DNA of 64,000 nucleotides from Psychrobacter sp. I-STPA6b (GCF_020662265.1 NZ_VEWM01000069.1:57387-121386); one strand, 5' to 3'; numbered from the stretch's first letter, positions 48,965-58,886 are shown. The notes: generated by a model from the letters alone, not told the origin. A program made the numbers and translations.

Positions 48965-49795
48965 CTAACCACAATGTGAATCACAACGGATAATCTTACC
49001 ATCTGATAAACGATAAGCCACCAACTCATTTCCCCACACACAGCCACCATCTAATGCCCGTGCATAAGGCAAATCCACTTCTGCTTTTAAAGCAGCCCAG
49101 TGTCCAAATAAAATTTTGCGTTTGCGCGGAACTTGCCACTCAAACCAAGGTCGAAAGTCATCTGGCATCTTATCAGATAGACTGGACTTAAAAGAGAACT
49201 CCAATGTGCCATCTTTTTTGCATAAACGCATACGGGTAAAGTAATTTGTAATCGCTCTTAAACGTGTATAGCCATGTAAGTCATCATGCCAATCATCAGC
49301 AGACTTACTATATAAATTAGGTAATAGGCGGTCAAGCTGGCGCATACTACCACTTAGCTGAACTTCAACTTCTTTTGCATAACGTCTGGCATCTCGTATA
49401 CGCCAGTGCGGTGGAATACCCGCATGCACCAATACAGTACGTTTATCAGGAAAAGTCAAAAGAGGCTGTTTGCGCAACCAATTTAATAACTCATCACAGT
49501 CAGGTGCAGAAAAAATATCTGACGTTTTATCTTTCTTTTTAGCAGGTACAACACCACGCCAAACAGCAATCAGATTAAGATCATGATTACCCAAAACGGT
49601 TGCAGCCGCTCCTTTCTCACACAATGCTTTTACATGGCGCAGTGTTGATAATGAGTCCTCACCACGTGCTACCAAGTCGCCTGCAAACCATAATCTATCT
49701 TGCTTTGGGTCAAATTTTAGCTTCTTTAATAAAGCTTGATAGGACTCGTAACACCCTTGTAAATCGCCAATAACATACTGTGCTCGATAACTCAT
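48965..49795 (-). CDS. apaH: Bis(5'-nucleosyl)-tetraphosphatase, symmetrical
   Basis: A 276-residue calcineurin-like phosphoesterase that splits Ap4A into two ADP, and that can also remove Np4 caps from RNA. Metal-binding motifs are visible: GDLQGCYE near residue 10, GDLVARG near 39, LGNHD near 67 and VHAGIPPHW near 121. The first motif has Gln where E. coli has His (GDxHG); from memory the Gln form also occurs in Pseudomonas ApaH. TTGAGGG precedes the ATG. It is the last gene of the pdxA-rsmA-apaH series on the minus strand, but 223 bp separate it from rsmA, and apaG is absent. Confidence 0.95.
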   Translation of the reverse strand: MSYRAQYVIGDLQGCYESYQALLKKLKFDPKQDRLWFAGDLVARGEDSLSTLRHVKALCEKGAAATVLGNHDLNLIAVWRGVVPAKKKDKTSDIFSAPDCDELLNWLRKQPLLTFPDKRTVLVHAGIPPHWRIRDARRYAKEVEVQLSGSMRQLDRLLPNLYSKSADDWHDDLHGYTRLRAITNYFTRMRLCKKDGTLEFSFKSSLSDKMPDDFRPWFEWQVPRKRKILFGHWAALKAEVDLPYARALDGGCVWGNELVAYRLSDGKIIRCDSHCG

Positions 49796-50018
49796 AAACC
49801 CTCAAGTGAATATACTGTGTATTTTTAATATATGTGTTCACTATTTTTGTATATTACTATGTATATGGCTATTTATATAATATGAAATATAAATCAATAT
49901 ATTTACCATAATAATAACTGTTCTTATTAAAGCAAATGACCATCACTCAAAAAGCTCAAAATCATTACTTACTGTTTGTTGCTGTTATAACACACCCAAG
50001 CTTTGATAACTCTTCATT

Positions 50019-50843
50019 TTATATTGAGTGATGCTGATAAATATAATTACTTAACGCCACAAACTCTGCCACATCTAATGTCTCAGGACGGGCATTACTA
50101 TCAATACCTATGGCTTCAAAGTCTGCTTCTTCTAGCGTTGGTAACAATGCCGATTTCTTAAAAATCGCCCGTAAAGTCTTACGGCGATGATTAAATGTCT
50201 CACGTACAACGATAGCAAATAGTTGCTCATCATCAGCAACAATTGGTTTATCCACATATGGCACAAGACGGAAAACAGCGCTGGTCACTTTTGGAGGGGG
50301 ATTAAATGCACCTTTTGGCACAGTCAACAAATACTCTGTCTCACAGTAATATTGCATAATCACTGATAAGCGACCATATATCTTACTACCAACCTCTGCA
50401 GTAATACGCTCTACCACCTCTTTTTGTAGCATAAAGTGCATATCGGCAATCACATCTGCGGTAGTCAGTAAGTGAAACAGCAATGGTGTTGAGATGTTAT
50501 AAGGTAAATTACCCACAATCCGCAGTTTACCTTTTTCCTCACTATACAATGTCCTAAAATCAAAGTTTAGTGCATTTGCCTCTATGATATGAAAATTTGG
50601 ATGGCTATTTGCACCAATACGTAACCGTAAACTACCTGCCAAATCTCGGTCAAGCTCGACCACACTCATCGCATCTACTTCTGCTAAAAGAGGCTCCGTC
50701 AATGCCCCCATCCCTGGTCCTATCTCAACCAAGTTATCGGAACGGTCTAGACGAATACTCTCAACAATCTGACGAATAATCTGAGCATCATGCAAAAAAT
50801 TTTGCCCAAAGCGCTTGCGGGGCTGGTGCCGAATTGGTTTCAT
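50019..50843 (-). CDS. rsmA: 16S rRNA dimethyladenosine transferase
   Basis: A 274-residue Rossmann-fold methyltransferase (KsgA) that dimethylates A1518 and A1519 in 16S rRNA late in 30S assembly. [11 protein letters not shown] at the N-terminus, the SAM loop [11 protein letters not shown] and the catalytic NLPYNIS motif are all present, with [15 protein letters not shown] further on. Length fits. Between it and upstream pdxA are 450 bp of repeats, so the ancestral pdxA-rsmA coupling seems broken and rsmA needs its own promoter. Confidence 0.97.
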   Translation of the reverse strand: MKPIRHQPRKRFGQNFLHDAQIIRQIVESIRLDRSDNLVEIGPGMGALTEPLLAEVDAMSVVELDRDLAGSLRLRIGANSHPNFHIIEANALNFDFRTLYSEEKGKLRIVGNLPYNISTPLLFHLLTTADVIADMHFMLQKEVVERITAEVGSKIYGRLSVIMQYYCETEYLLTVPKGAFNPPPKVTSAVFRLVPYVDKPIVADDEQLFAIVVRETFNHRRKTLRAIFKKSALLPTLEEADFEAIGIDSNARPETLDVAEFVALSNYIYQHHSI

Positions 50844-50916
50844 AAATGATGGTATCTTGTGATAAGTAGTTAATATTTAATTAATAGCCTTATTAACAAT
50901 AAAATATATCGTTCAT

Positions 50917-51004
50917 CTAATATAATTTCACCACAAAGCAACCAAATGAAGATAGTACAAGTAGTACATCGAATGAGGTTAACATCGTGGTAACTTTATA
51001 TTAG
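50917..51004. repeat. Palindromic intergenic repeat
   Basis: Arms CTAATATAATTTCACCAC (50917-50934) and GTGGTAACTTTATATTAG (50987-51004) pair with few mismatches around a core containing GTACAAGTAGTAC. Both ends match the unit at 6316-6402, whose middle is in the opposite orientation. Confidence 0.65.
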
Positions 51005-51018
51005 GCAGACTATATTAT

Positions 51019-51136
51019 TGGAGTTTATTGAACTTTCACCTCATCAAGCCAGTATCTACAAGGGATACCGCTATTTTTATTTTCATCTGAAAATTGGCTA
51101 AACTTTTCCTATAAAGATGAATGTTCAACAGCCCCC
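51019..51136. mobile_element. Degenerate miniature element, short form
   Basis: About 118 bp from TGGAGTTTATTGAACTTTCA to AATGTTCAACAGCCCCC. The interior (ATCTACAAGGGATACCGC, GAAAATTGGCTAAACTTTTC) aligns with the copy at 1558-1673 in the opposite orientation. Both ends have mutated. Confidence 0.7.
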
Positions 51137-51178
51137 AGCTAACTGGCTGAAAAATAGGTCAATTATTGTAACATAATA

Positions 51179-51296
51179 GGGTCTATTGAACATTTACCCA
51201 ATCAAACTAATATTTATTAGTGTTACAAATGTATTTTACTCTTATATGAAAGTTCAGGAAATTTCAAAATCTCTCAATTTCTCTATAGATAATTCC
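51179..51296. mobile_element. Partial miniature element at the 3' end of pdxA
   Basis: A good left end, GGGTCTATTGAACATTTACC, preceded by ATA, followed by eroded interior (CTAATATTTATTAGTG, TACTCTTATATGAAAGTTCA). No matching right end is found before the pdxA stop codon at 51297. Confidence 0.5.
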
Positions 51297-52388
51297 TTAT
51301 TGCTGACTTCTTGTTGCCATCTCATCGGCTGTTTTAATTGCCTGCCACAAGCTACTTGCACTCGCCTGCCCTGTTCCAGCCAAGTCTAAAGCCGTACCAT
51401 GATCAACAGACGTCCTAATATAGGGCAATCCCAAAGTTAAATTGACCGTATCACCAAAACCATGTGACTTTAACACAGGTAGACCTTGGTCATGATACAT
51501 GGCGATGACTGCATCACAATGCTGTAAATGACGCGAGGTAAACAAAGTATCTGCTGGCATGGCTAATGAAATATCAACACCTTGCTTCTGAAACTGTGTC
51601 AATACAGGATTGATAATTTCTATTTCTTCCTGCCCCAAATGTCCTCCTTCACCTGCATGTGGATTCAGTCCACAGACCAATATCCGTGGTCTATCAATAG
51701 CAAACTTTTGCTGTAAATCTGCCAAAACGATACTGACCGTTTGCTGGACATTCGTTGTTGTAATGGCATCAGCCACCTGACGTAATGGTAAATGTGTTGT
51801 CACCAATGCCACACGCATGGCATCATTCGCCAGCATCATCACCACTTTGTCACAGCCACTTTGTTGCATAAAATATTCTGTATGTCCTGTAAACATCGTG
51901 CCATCTTTCAAACGTATATTGGCATCAATCAAAACAGATTTTTGTAGAGGTGCAGTGACAATCCCAGCGACCATTTTTTGTGATGCCAGCGTATGTGCTA
52001 TTTGTAGTTGCTTAGCAACCATATCAGCATTAGCCACTGCTAGTTGACCTGCTTGCACAGCAACTGCACAAGGTACATGCAATAAATAAAAAGCAGCATT
52101 TTTTGCATTTGATTGCGTGCAGATAGCCTTATTAATATCAGCATTTATCATGTCAGTATTGAGACTACTATCTAGCTCTAGCATTTGCCATGTCGGTATC
52201 TGTGGCAAAGCCCCTTGTTCATATAACATTTGCGCACGCTGATATAACGCATCTTTATCTGCCAATACACAAATAGGACGCTTACACTGTTGTAACTGCG
52301 CTGTACTGGCAAGCTGTAGCACAATATCCATACCAATACCCGCAGGTTCACCTGTGGTAATCACTAAAGGTCTATCATTATTTTTCAT
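51297..52388 (-). CDS. pdxA: 4-hydroxythreonine-4-phosphate dehydrogenase
   Basis: A 363-residue NAD-dependent, metal-binding enzyme of pyridoxal 5'-phosphate synthesis. VITTGEPAGIGMDIV at the N-terminus, FTGHTEYFMQQSGC, LCGLNPHAGEGGHLG read as CGLNPHAGEGGHLG, and MYHDQGLPVLKSHGF with the metal-ligand histidines are diagnostic. A Thr/Asn/Gln-rich stretch occurs near residues 65-110. The ATG at 52386-52388 is chosen with GGGTGA upstream; an adjacent GTG one codon earlier is possible. Miniature element ends lie on both sides of the gene. Confidence 0.96.
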   Translation of the reverse strand: MKNNDRPLVITTGEPAGIGMDIVLQLASTAQLQQCKRPICVLADKDALYQRAQMLYEQGALPQIPTWQMLELDSSLNTDMINADINKAICTQSNAKNAAFYLLHVPCAVAVQAGQLAVANADMVAKQLQIAHTLASQKMVAGIVTAPLQKSVLIDANIRLKDGTMFTGHTEYFMQQSGCDKVVMMLANDAMRVALVTTHLPLRQVADAITTTNVQQTVSIVLADLQQKFAIDRPRILVCGLNPHAGEGGHLGQEEIEIINPVLTQFQKQGVDISLAMPADTLFTSRHLQHCDAVIAMYHDQGLPVLKSHGFGDTVNLTLGLPYIRTSVDHGTALDLAGTGQASASSLWQAIKTADEMATRSQQ

Positions 52389-52417
52389 CACAAATCACCC
52401 AAAAAAAGCAAAGTTTT

Positions 52418-52434
52418 TCTATCAACAGACCCTC
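52418..52434. repeat. Solo end of the miniature element upstream of pdxA
   Basis: TTCTATCAACAGACCCT matches the right terminal repeat (GTTCAACAGACCC) with one or two changes. No left end or interior accompanies it within 100 bp. It lies on the opposite side of pdxA from the partial element at 51179. Confidence 0.45.
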
Positions 52435-52533
52435 TCCAAATATTCATACAACGATGCAAAAATACACACATGGAATGTGATAGAATTTTAATCCATTTTA
52501 TCTTATAACTGGCTTATCATTGGGTTTTATTTT

Positions 52534-53970
52534 ATGGCAGATTCCACCAATACCGCAAACGACACAGTAGAGCCAACCAAAGAAAAAAACGCACTACTAG
52601 AGCAACAGCCACCACATAATATCGACATCGAAAAAGCCTTGTTAGCATCACTGATGAGCATTGAAGAATCCTATGACAAAATCGCTGACATCGTGACCAA
52701 AGATGATTTTTATGCACAGCGTCACCAGCATATCTTTGCGGCCATTACTCACCTTGCTATGATTAATGAGCCTTATGATACAGTCATGGTACACGACTGG
52801 TTAGAGCAGCAAAACCTATTAAAATCTGCTGGGGGTGATGGTTATCTGGCAGACATACTCAGTCAAAGTCCGGGAACACTCTTTAACCTGACTGCCTATG
52901 CACAGCGGGTACGTGAACTGTCCACCTTACGCCAGCTTATTACTACTGGCAATGAAATGCTCAGCTTGGCATTTAACCCAAAGGGACAAAGCATTAGCGA
53001 TATCCTAGACCAAGTGGAATCCAAAATATTTGCCATCAATGAGCAACATAACAAACGCGCACAACAGAGAGGACCAACAGATGTCAGCTCGGTCATCACC
53101 AGTGTGATTGAACAGATTCAAACGCTCAAGTCAAACCCAGACGGTATGATTGGACTGCAAACACCTTTTACTGAGTTAAATAATAAAACTCAAGGGTTAC
53201 AAGCAGGTGATTTGATTATCGTCGCTGCCCGTCCTTCAATGGGGAAAACAACCTTTGCTATGAACCTTGCCGAAGGTGTGCTATTTAATGAAAACTTACC
53301 AGTTATCGTATTTTCGATGGAGATGCCAGCCGAATCTATCGTCATGCGTTTGCTGTCTTCATGGGGCATGATTCATCAAACCCATCTACGCTCTGGGCAA
53401 ATGAACGAAGATGAGTGGGCGAAGCTAATGAGCGCCATCTCGCACCTACAAGAAAAATATCTATATATTGATGACAGCACTGCCCTACCACCCTCCGAGA
53501 TGCGCTCACGTTGTCGCCGTATTGCCAAAAATCATGATGGCAAAATCGGTATGATTATTGTCGACTATTTACAACTTATGAAAGTACCTAGCTTAGATGG
53601 CAACCGAGTTGGTGAAATCTCAGAAATCTCGCGCAGTCTTAAAGCACTTGCCCGTGAGCTCAATTGTCCTGTCGTCGCTCTCTCCCAGCTCAACCGTAGT
53701 TTGGAAAACCGCCCCAATAAACGCCCCATTATGTCAGACTTACGTGAATCAGGCGCTATTGAGCAGGATGCTGACTTGATTACATTTATCTATCGCGATG
53801 AAGTCTATAATGAAAACTCAGATGCAAAAGGCATTGCAGAGATTATCATTGGTAAACAGCGTAATGGTCCAATTGGTACCGTTCGTCTTGCCTTTGAAGG
53901 ACAATACACCCGCTTTACCAATCTCACACCTGAATTTTATCATGCCAATAGCTTTGAGAATGATGAGTAA
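52534..53970 (+). CDS. dnaB: Replicative DNA helicase DnaB
   Basis: A 478-residue hexameric helicase of the replication fork. The N-terminal DnaG-binding domain (about 20-125: HNIDIEKALLASLM) is followed by a linker and the RecA-like motor with Walker A ARPSMGKTTFAM, Walker B MIIVDYLQLM, and SQLNRSLENRPNKRP and DLRESGAIEQDAD further on. A polar tail of about 20 residues extends the N-terminus. No intein is present. alr follows after 61 bp on the same strand. Confidence 0.98.
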   Translation: MADSTNTANDTVEPTKEKNALLEQQPPHNIDIEKALLASLMSIEESYDKIADIVTKDDFYAQRHQHIFAAITHLAMINEPYDTVMVHDWLEQQNLLKSAGGDGYLADILSQSPGTLFNLTAYAQRVRELSTLRQLITTGNEMLSLAFNPKGQSISDILDQVESKIFAINEQHNKRAQQRGPTDVSSVITSVIEQIQTLKSNPDGMIGLQTPFTELNNKTQGLQAGDLIIVAARPSMGKTTFAMNLAEGVLFNENLPVIVFSMEMPAESIVMRLLSSWGMIHQTHLRSGQMNEDEWAKLMSAISHLQEKYLYIDDSTALPPSEMRSRCRRIAKNHDGKIGMIIVDYLQLMKVPSLDGNRVGEISEISRSLKALARELNCPVVALSQLNRSLENRPNKRPIMSDLRESGAIEQDADLITFIYRDEVYNENSDAKGIAEIIIGKQRNGPIGTVRLAFEGQYTRFTNLTPEFYHANSFENDE

Positions 53971-54031
53971 CTTTTTAAATAACTAATTAACCAACTTAGC
54001 AAGCAACTGAGTAACCATTGAGTAACCATCT

Positions 54032-55195
54032 ATGCGCACTGCCAATATCACCATCAATACATCTGCCCTAGTACACAATCTGGCCTATGTCCAAAAACAA
54101 GCTCCCCACTCCAAAGTATTGGCAATGGTCAAAGCCAATGCTTATGGTCATGGTGTATTAGCCTGCCTACCTGCACTCACAACAGCCAATGCACTGGGTG
54201 TGGCAACCTTTGCCGAGGCATTGCAGATTCGAGAAGCTGGCTGGGAAAAACCAATTATTATGATTGAAGGTGCGTTTAGCCAAGCAGAATGGCAACAAAC
54301 TCAACAACTGAATATCTCTTGTGTCATTCATCATCAAGCGCAACTTGACTGGGCATTGCAAAGCGCATTACAAGAGGCGTCACAAAGCTCACCTCAACTG
54401 CAACAAACCATCTGGCTTAAAGTAAATACAGGCATGAATCGTTTGGGATTTTCACCAGAGCAGATTCCAGACATCGCCCAGCAGTTATCTTGTGCTGGTT
54501 ATCACATTATCCTAACTAGCCACTTTGCTAATGCAGATGAGGTTGACCACCCACTTAATGCTCAACAATATAACACTTTTGACCAGCTTCTACGCCATCT
54601 AAAACAACACATCAATGCAAATATCCAAGGCTCACTATGTAACTCTGCGGGTATTATGCATTTTCCAGAATATCATTATGACTGGGTGCGTCCGGGCATC
54701 ATGCTTTATGGTAGTTCACCCATTACTGGCACATCAGCTCAACAATTAGGATTACAAGCAGTCATGCGCTTTAGTACAGAGCTGATGGCAATTGATAATA
54801 TCCCATCACAAACACCTGTTGGTTATGGTAGTCGCTTTATTGCGCCACACCCAATAAAAAAAGGCATTATCAGTGTGGGTTATGGTGATGGTTATCCCAG
54901 AGTTATCAGTGAGGCTGGTTGGGTCGCCCTACAGCAAGATGGTAACACGTATCATTGTCCCATTATTGGCCGAGTTGCCATGGATATGATAGCCATTGAC
55001 CTCAGTGCTGTCCCTCATCCACAAGTTGGAGATTCAGTTATTTTATGGGGGCATACTGATACAAAACTAAATGAGACGAATGCTCATGGAAAGCATATCG
55101 TGCCTCATGTCGATGATGTCGCAAGTTGGGCGGATACCATTGGTTATGAATTGCTATGCCGACTAAGCAATCGCCCAACACGCATCCGTATATAG
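54032..55195 (+). CDS. alr: Alanine racemase
   Basis: A 387-residue PLP enzyme that supplies D-alanine for peptidoglycan. The PLP lysine lies in AMVKANAYGHG near residue 34. Other blocks are KVNTGMNRLGF, RPGIMLYGSSP, the second catalytic tyrosine in TPVGYGSRF, VGYGDGYPR and GRVAMDMIAIDLS. The C-terminal stretch (LNETNAHGKHIVPHVDDVA) contains an insert relative to the E. coli enzyme. It is co-directional with dnaB, as in many gammaproteobacteria. Confidence 0.97.
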   Translation: MRTANITINTSALVHNLAYVQKQAPHSKVLAMVKANAYGHGVLACLPALTTANALGVATFAEALQIREAGWEKPIIMIEGAFSQAEWQQTQQLNISCVIHHQAQLDWALQSALQEASQSSPQLQQTIWLKVNTGMNRLGFSPEQIPDIAQQLSCAGYHIILTSHFANADEVDHPLNAQQYNTFDQLLRHLKQHINANIQGSLCNSAGIMHFPEYHYDWVRPGIMLYGSSPITGTSAQQLGLQAVMRFSTELMAIDNIPSQTPVGYGSRFIAPHPIKKGIISVGYGDGYPRVISEAGWVALQQDGNTYHCPIIGRVAMDMIAIDLSAVPHPQVGDSVILWGHTDTKLNETNAHGKHIVPHVDDVASWADTIGYELLCRLSNRPTRIRI

Positions 55196-55275
55196 AGGTT
55201 TTTTTATAATTTGTTGTGAGATTTTTTTGACATAGCAGAGCATTACTAAACAGCTCTGCTATGCTATCTATTTAT

Positions 55276-56592
55276 TTATTTATCTGCTACAGAAGATGGT
55301 AAAACCTGTATTCGAGCATCACTAAACATATCCATATCTGGAGCCAGTGTGCGCATAAAGCGGTCAAAATATAGCATCTGTTTTGTTAGCAAGGCAAAAT
55401 CTCTTGGAAAATGAATACCATGACGCTTACCTATCTCAACGATTTCTAGCATCATTTTATTTAACTCATCTGCCTGCTCTTTACTATTAAATGGCTTGCC
55501 ACTGGTCAAAGCTTTATCATCTGCCATCAAGCCAACAATCATGCGCTCAAGGTCAAGTGCAAGTCGACTAACATCAACTTGTGCGCGCTCATAAGTCATA
55601 CCCATATCCACCATATGATGAGCCATCGCCTGATAGTCGCTCTCTTGTAACGCCTGCATCATACCCATACAAGCCTGCCAGCTCTCTGGTGCTAACTTAC
55701 CAACAATACCAAAATCAATAAACCCAATGCGACCATCTTTTAATAACATCAGATTACCTGCATGTAAATCCGCATGGAAACTATTTGATAGCATCAAACT
55801 GGCAAACCATGTATTTAAAGTATCTGCCATTACCGTTGCAGGGTCATCACAATATTGGCGCATGGCTTGCTCATCTATCATTGATATCCCATGCAAGCGA
55901 CTCATGGTTAACACTCGCTTTGTAGTTAATTCTTGATATACCGTTGGTGCAACCACTTTTTGATTTTGTGTAAATTGTAAAAATTGCTGGAAATCCTGAA
56001 TATTACTTGCCTCAGCAATAAAATCTGTTTCTGCCAGCATACGCTGACGTATCTCATCAATAATTGGGGCAATACTGGCAAACTTCATTGATGGCATCAA
56101 CAGCTCCAGCGCTTTGGTCATTGTATGCAACACCCCCAAGTCAGTCTGCATCACTGTCTCAACATTGGGTTTTTGTACCTTTAGCACAACTTCTGTACCA
56201 TCATGTAACAATGCTCCATGTACTTGGGCAATGGAAGCAGATGCCAACGGTATTGGGTCAATATACTGAAACAGCGTCTCCAAACTCTGTCCATCTTTTA
56301 CCAGTTCTTGTGTTAACACCTGCTCAATATAGGGATAAGGTAAAGGTGTGGTTTGATCCAAACAGTCCTGAAATGCCAGCACATACTCTCGTGGAAACAA
56401 TGAGGGTGTACTGGCGATAAACTGTCCTATCTTAATATACGTTGCCCCCAACTGCTCAAAAGTCTCTCGAAGTAAAGTTGCATCAGGCTTCTCACCTTTT
56501 GCCACTCGAAGCGCAGACAAGCCTGCCACACTCGCTGTCTGGCGTACACGATTTAGAACATTAAACCCTTGTTTTAACAGATTGGGACGCAT
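55276..56592 (-). CDS. ABC1/AarF-family (UbiB-like) atypical kinase
   Basis: 438 residues of the UbiB protein-kinase-like family, whose members support ubiquinone synthesis or lipid transport by ATPase activity. The signature motif K-x-G-Q is present (ATYIKIGQFIAS), as are the lysine strand VVLKVQKPNVETV, HADLHAGNLMLL and FIDFGIVGKL. E. coli UbiB has 546 residues with two C-terminal membrane helices; these are missing here, so this is a shorter relative and may not be UbiB itself. No clear ribosome binding site. Downstream neighbours do not belong to the ubiquinone pathway. Confidence 0.85.
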   Translation of the reverse strand: MRPNLLKQGFNVLNRVRQTASVAGLSALRVAKGEKPDATLLRETFEQLGATYIKIGQFIASTPSLFPREYVLAFQDCLDQTTPLPYPYIEQVLTQELVKDGQSLETLFQYIDPIPLASASIAQVHGALLHDGTEVVLKVQKPNVETVMQTDLGVLHTMTKALELLMPSMKFASIAPIIDEIRQRMLAETDFIAEASNIQDFQQFLQFTQNQKVVAPTVYQELTTKRVLTMSRLHGISMIDEQAMRQYCDDPATVMADTLNTWFASLMLSNSFHADLHAGNLMLLKDGRIGFIDFGIVGKLAPESWQACMGMMQALQESDYQAMAHHMVDMGMTYERAQVDVSRLALDLERMIVGLMADDKALTSGKPFNSKEQADELNKMMLEIVEIGKRHGIHFPRDFALLTKQMLYFDRFMRTLAPDMDMFSDARIQVLPSSVADK

Positions 56593-56714
56593 AGAAGGAA
56601 AGTCTCATAAAGTTAATATGAAAAGTCAGCCATGATACATGGCTAACCAATAACAAATAAATAAAAGGTGATTTAAAAGTTAATTAAAGACGGAGTGATG
56701 CCTAACAGATTTAA

Positions 56715-57521
56715 TTAGCAACAAACAGGACAAGCACTGTCTTTTTGGTAGCCAAGTAAACGCTGACGCATGGTTTTACCATTCCATACTAATAACTGAC
56801 TGGCTAAAGGATTGATTTTACAGCCTAAATACTGCAAAGCAACATTGGCTTGCAAATTACCTATCACTGCCGTTGTACTGGCTAAAACACCTGAGTTTGC
56901 ACAGTTTTGAGTATTTTGACTGTTTTGAGCATCTGACTCAGCTTTTTCCATTTCATCCACAACCTCACCAAAGACACAATGATAGCACCCTGTCTGCCGT
57001 TGTGGCTCAAACAATGCTAACTGTCCTGTCATCGCAATTGCAGAAGCTGATAATAGCGGAATACCAAAACGAACACTTAGCCGATTGAGCAAATCCCGAG
57101 TAGCAAAATTATCACTACAATCGAGTATCAAATCAGGAAAATCCCCCGTTGGTAAAGACAGAATATTTTGCGCATTATGCTCTTCTAATCGAGCTACCAC
57201 ATGCGTCACAGTAATCAGCTCATTGATTGCACGCAACTGCCGACTGGCAACTTGTGCCTTATATTTACCAACATCTGTACTGACAAATAAACTCTGGCGC
57301 TGAAGATTACTTTCCTCAATCTGGTCATGATCAAGCAAATGAATCCAGCCCACACCAGCTCTTGCCAGCGTTTCAGACACAGGACAGCCCAGCCCACCAG
57401 CACCTACAATTAAAATACGGCTATTTTTTAATGCTAACTGTGCCTCAATATCCCAACCATCTAACAATATCTGCCGTGAATAACGCAATAACTCAGCATC
57501 ATTCAGCGTTGACTCATTCAT
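56715..57521 (-). CDS. moeB: MoeB/ThiF/HesA-family adenylyltransferase
   Basis: 268 residues of the E1-like family that adenylates the C-terminal glycine of small sulfur carriers such as MoaD or ThiS. The ATP loop VGAGGLGCPVSETLARAGVG, the aspartate strand LLDHDQIEESNLQRQ and DCSDNFATRDLLN are typical. Zinc-binding pairs CYHC and CPVC are both present, the second at the very C-terminus. MoeB is preferred to ThiF on general likeness but the carrier partner is not nearby. The ATG at 57521 is used; an in-frame GTG at 57533 would add four residues. It is 122 bp upstream of the UbiB-like gene. Confidence 0.85.
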   Translation of the reverse strand: MNESTLNDAELLRYSRQILLDGWDIEAQLALKNSRILIVGAGGLGCPVSETLARAGVGWIHLLDHDQIEESNLQRQSLFVSTDVGKYKAQVASRQLRAINELITVTHVVARLEEHNAQNILSLPTGDFPDLILDCSDNFATRDLLNRLSVRFGIPLLSASAIAMTGQLALFEPQRQTGCYHCVFGEVVDEMEKAESDAQNSQNTQNCANSGVLASTTAVIGNLQANVALQYLGCKINPLASQLLVWNGKTMRQRLLGYQKDSACPVCC

Positions 57522-57614
57522 CGTTTTACTCACTTTTCTTTTTATAACTTAACTGTCTTATAACCTCATAGCTTTATCACTGAACAGCCTGATAACCTGC
57601 CAGCATTGTCTCAT

Positions 57615-58631
57615 TTACAACAGCTTGAGTTTTGCCCGTACGATACCATGATCTGTCACACGCTGGTTATAGTCCCATTTTAGATGGTCATTAAAATAAT
57701 CAACCCGTAAAACCTCACCAAGTGAAAACTTACTGTCTCGTAAAAACTCTTCAGAAACAAATAGCTGATCAATCACCTCTGGCATGCCTTGATATAAATG
57801 CGTATATGCCACATCTTTGGTCCAGCCATAGCTGGTCTGCACACGTGCTGCATCAAACAACGCCACATCACGCATGCTTTTATCATAAATCACTTCACTA
57901 CTCTCAGCCATAAGCTGGGTTGTTACACTGTCTGTGACATCATTCATATCACCTAATAAAATCAAGGGGTGATTGGTTTTATACAATGTCTTAATAATAA
58001 ATAACCGTATCGCTGCCGCCTCTGCCGCTCGCATACATAAACTGCGTAGCTTTGCACGAATCCGAATGGTAGGGTCATCATAGTCCTCAAGGCGATTGCC
58101 TTCAGCATCTCTTAAATAGTGCGGACGCTTACTCTTTAGATGAGCGCTGATAACCGTCACTTCTTGTCCATATATAGATAAAGTTGCCACCAACGGTGGA
58201 CGATTAAAGCGCTCATAAACCCCATCATCTGGAATACTAATCACAGCTAATGGATCTATTGTCTCTAGTACATGCCAGTCCAGCACTTCAAAGCGACTAA
58301 TCAAACCTACGGCTGGTGTTTCTTGCGCACCCTTGCCCTGAGTATAGTCACTATTTATATGATTACTTGCCAATGGCGCAAGCACATGATATGACTCAAA
58401 TCCCAATGATTGAGCCAAGTCAATCAAACAATCTTCATCCCAGACTTCCTGAGTGGCAATCACATCTGCTCTGGCATTGCTTAATAGCTGTGTTAACCCT
58501 TGTCTTTTATGCTGATATTGAGACAGAGTATAAGGAGCTGCATTTGCATAGTAAGATCTATTAGGTAACGCCAAATTCAATAAATTTGCAGTAGCGATAT
58601 AAAATGTCTTATCTTGTTGTTGATGGTGCAC
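57615..58631 (-). CDS. Endonuclease/exonuclease/phosphatase-family hydrolase
   Basis: 338 residues of the EEP (DNase I-like) fold. Conserved catalytic elements are visible: ATANLLNLALP near the N-terminus, the metal-binding Glu in ATQEVWDE, SAHLKSKRP, LLGDMNDV and the terminal TDHGIVRAKL. The family includes nucleases and phosphodiesterases acting on nucleic acid, lipids or sugars; the substrate here is unknown. There is no signal peptide, so a cytoplasmic role is likely. The start is GTG at 58629-58631 with AGAGG seven bases upstream. It has its own gap from the genes on each side. Confidence 0.85.
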   Translation of the reverse strand: MHHQQQDKTFYIATANLLNLALPNRSYYANAAPYTLSQYQHKRQGLTQLLSNARADVIATQEVWDEDCLIDLAQSLGFESYHVLAPLASNHINSDYTQGKGAQETPAVGLISRFEVLDWHVLETIDPLAVISIPDDGVYERFNRPPLVATLSIYGQEVTVISAHLKSKRPHYLRDAEGNRLEDYDDPTIRIRAKLRSLCMRAAEAAAIRLFIIKTLYKTNHPLILLGDMNDVTDSVTTQLMAESSEVIYDKSMRDVALFDAARVQTSYGWTKDVAYTHLYQGMPEVIDQLFVSEEFLRDSKFSLGEVLRVDYFNDHLKWDYNQRVTDHGIVRAKLKLL

Positions 58632-58766
58632 AATTTACCTCTTAAATTTTTATAAGTTTTCTAAGTTAATATTACCTACTCTATAGATTTTAAATCTAAG
58701 TCTCTATTTTTGGTGTGTCATTACCATAAAATCAAAAACACTTTATATCATACCCAAACCTATCCA

Positions 58767-58806
58767 TAAAAAAACCCTTAAACATGGACGTTAAGGGCTT
58801 TTTACT
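58767..58806 (-). terminator. Rho-independent terminator of the glycine-zipper gene
   Basis: On the minus strand GCCCTTAA and TTAAGGGT pair around a 9-nt loop and are followed by seven T residues. It lies 80 bp past the stop codon of the gene at 58887-59417. Confidence 0.85.
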
Positions 58807-58886
58807 TAAAATTTAATGATGTATTTAGTTATCAAATCATAATCACGTTAAAACTATGATAGTTTATAGTTTTAAATTATAACAAA

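Noticed and set aside
56064..56420. 118-codon plus-strand frame inside the UbiB-like gene
   Set aside because: Antisense to conserved kinase motifs; no independent evidence of coding.
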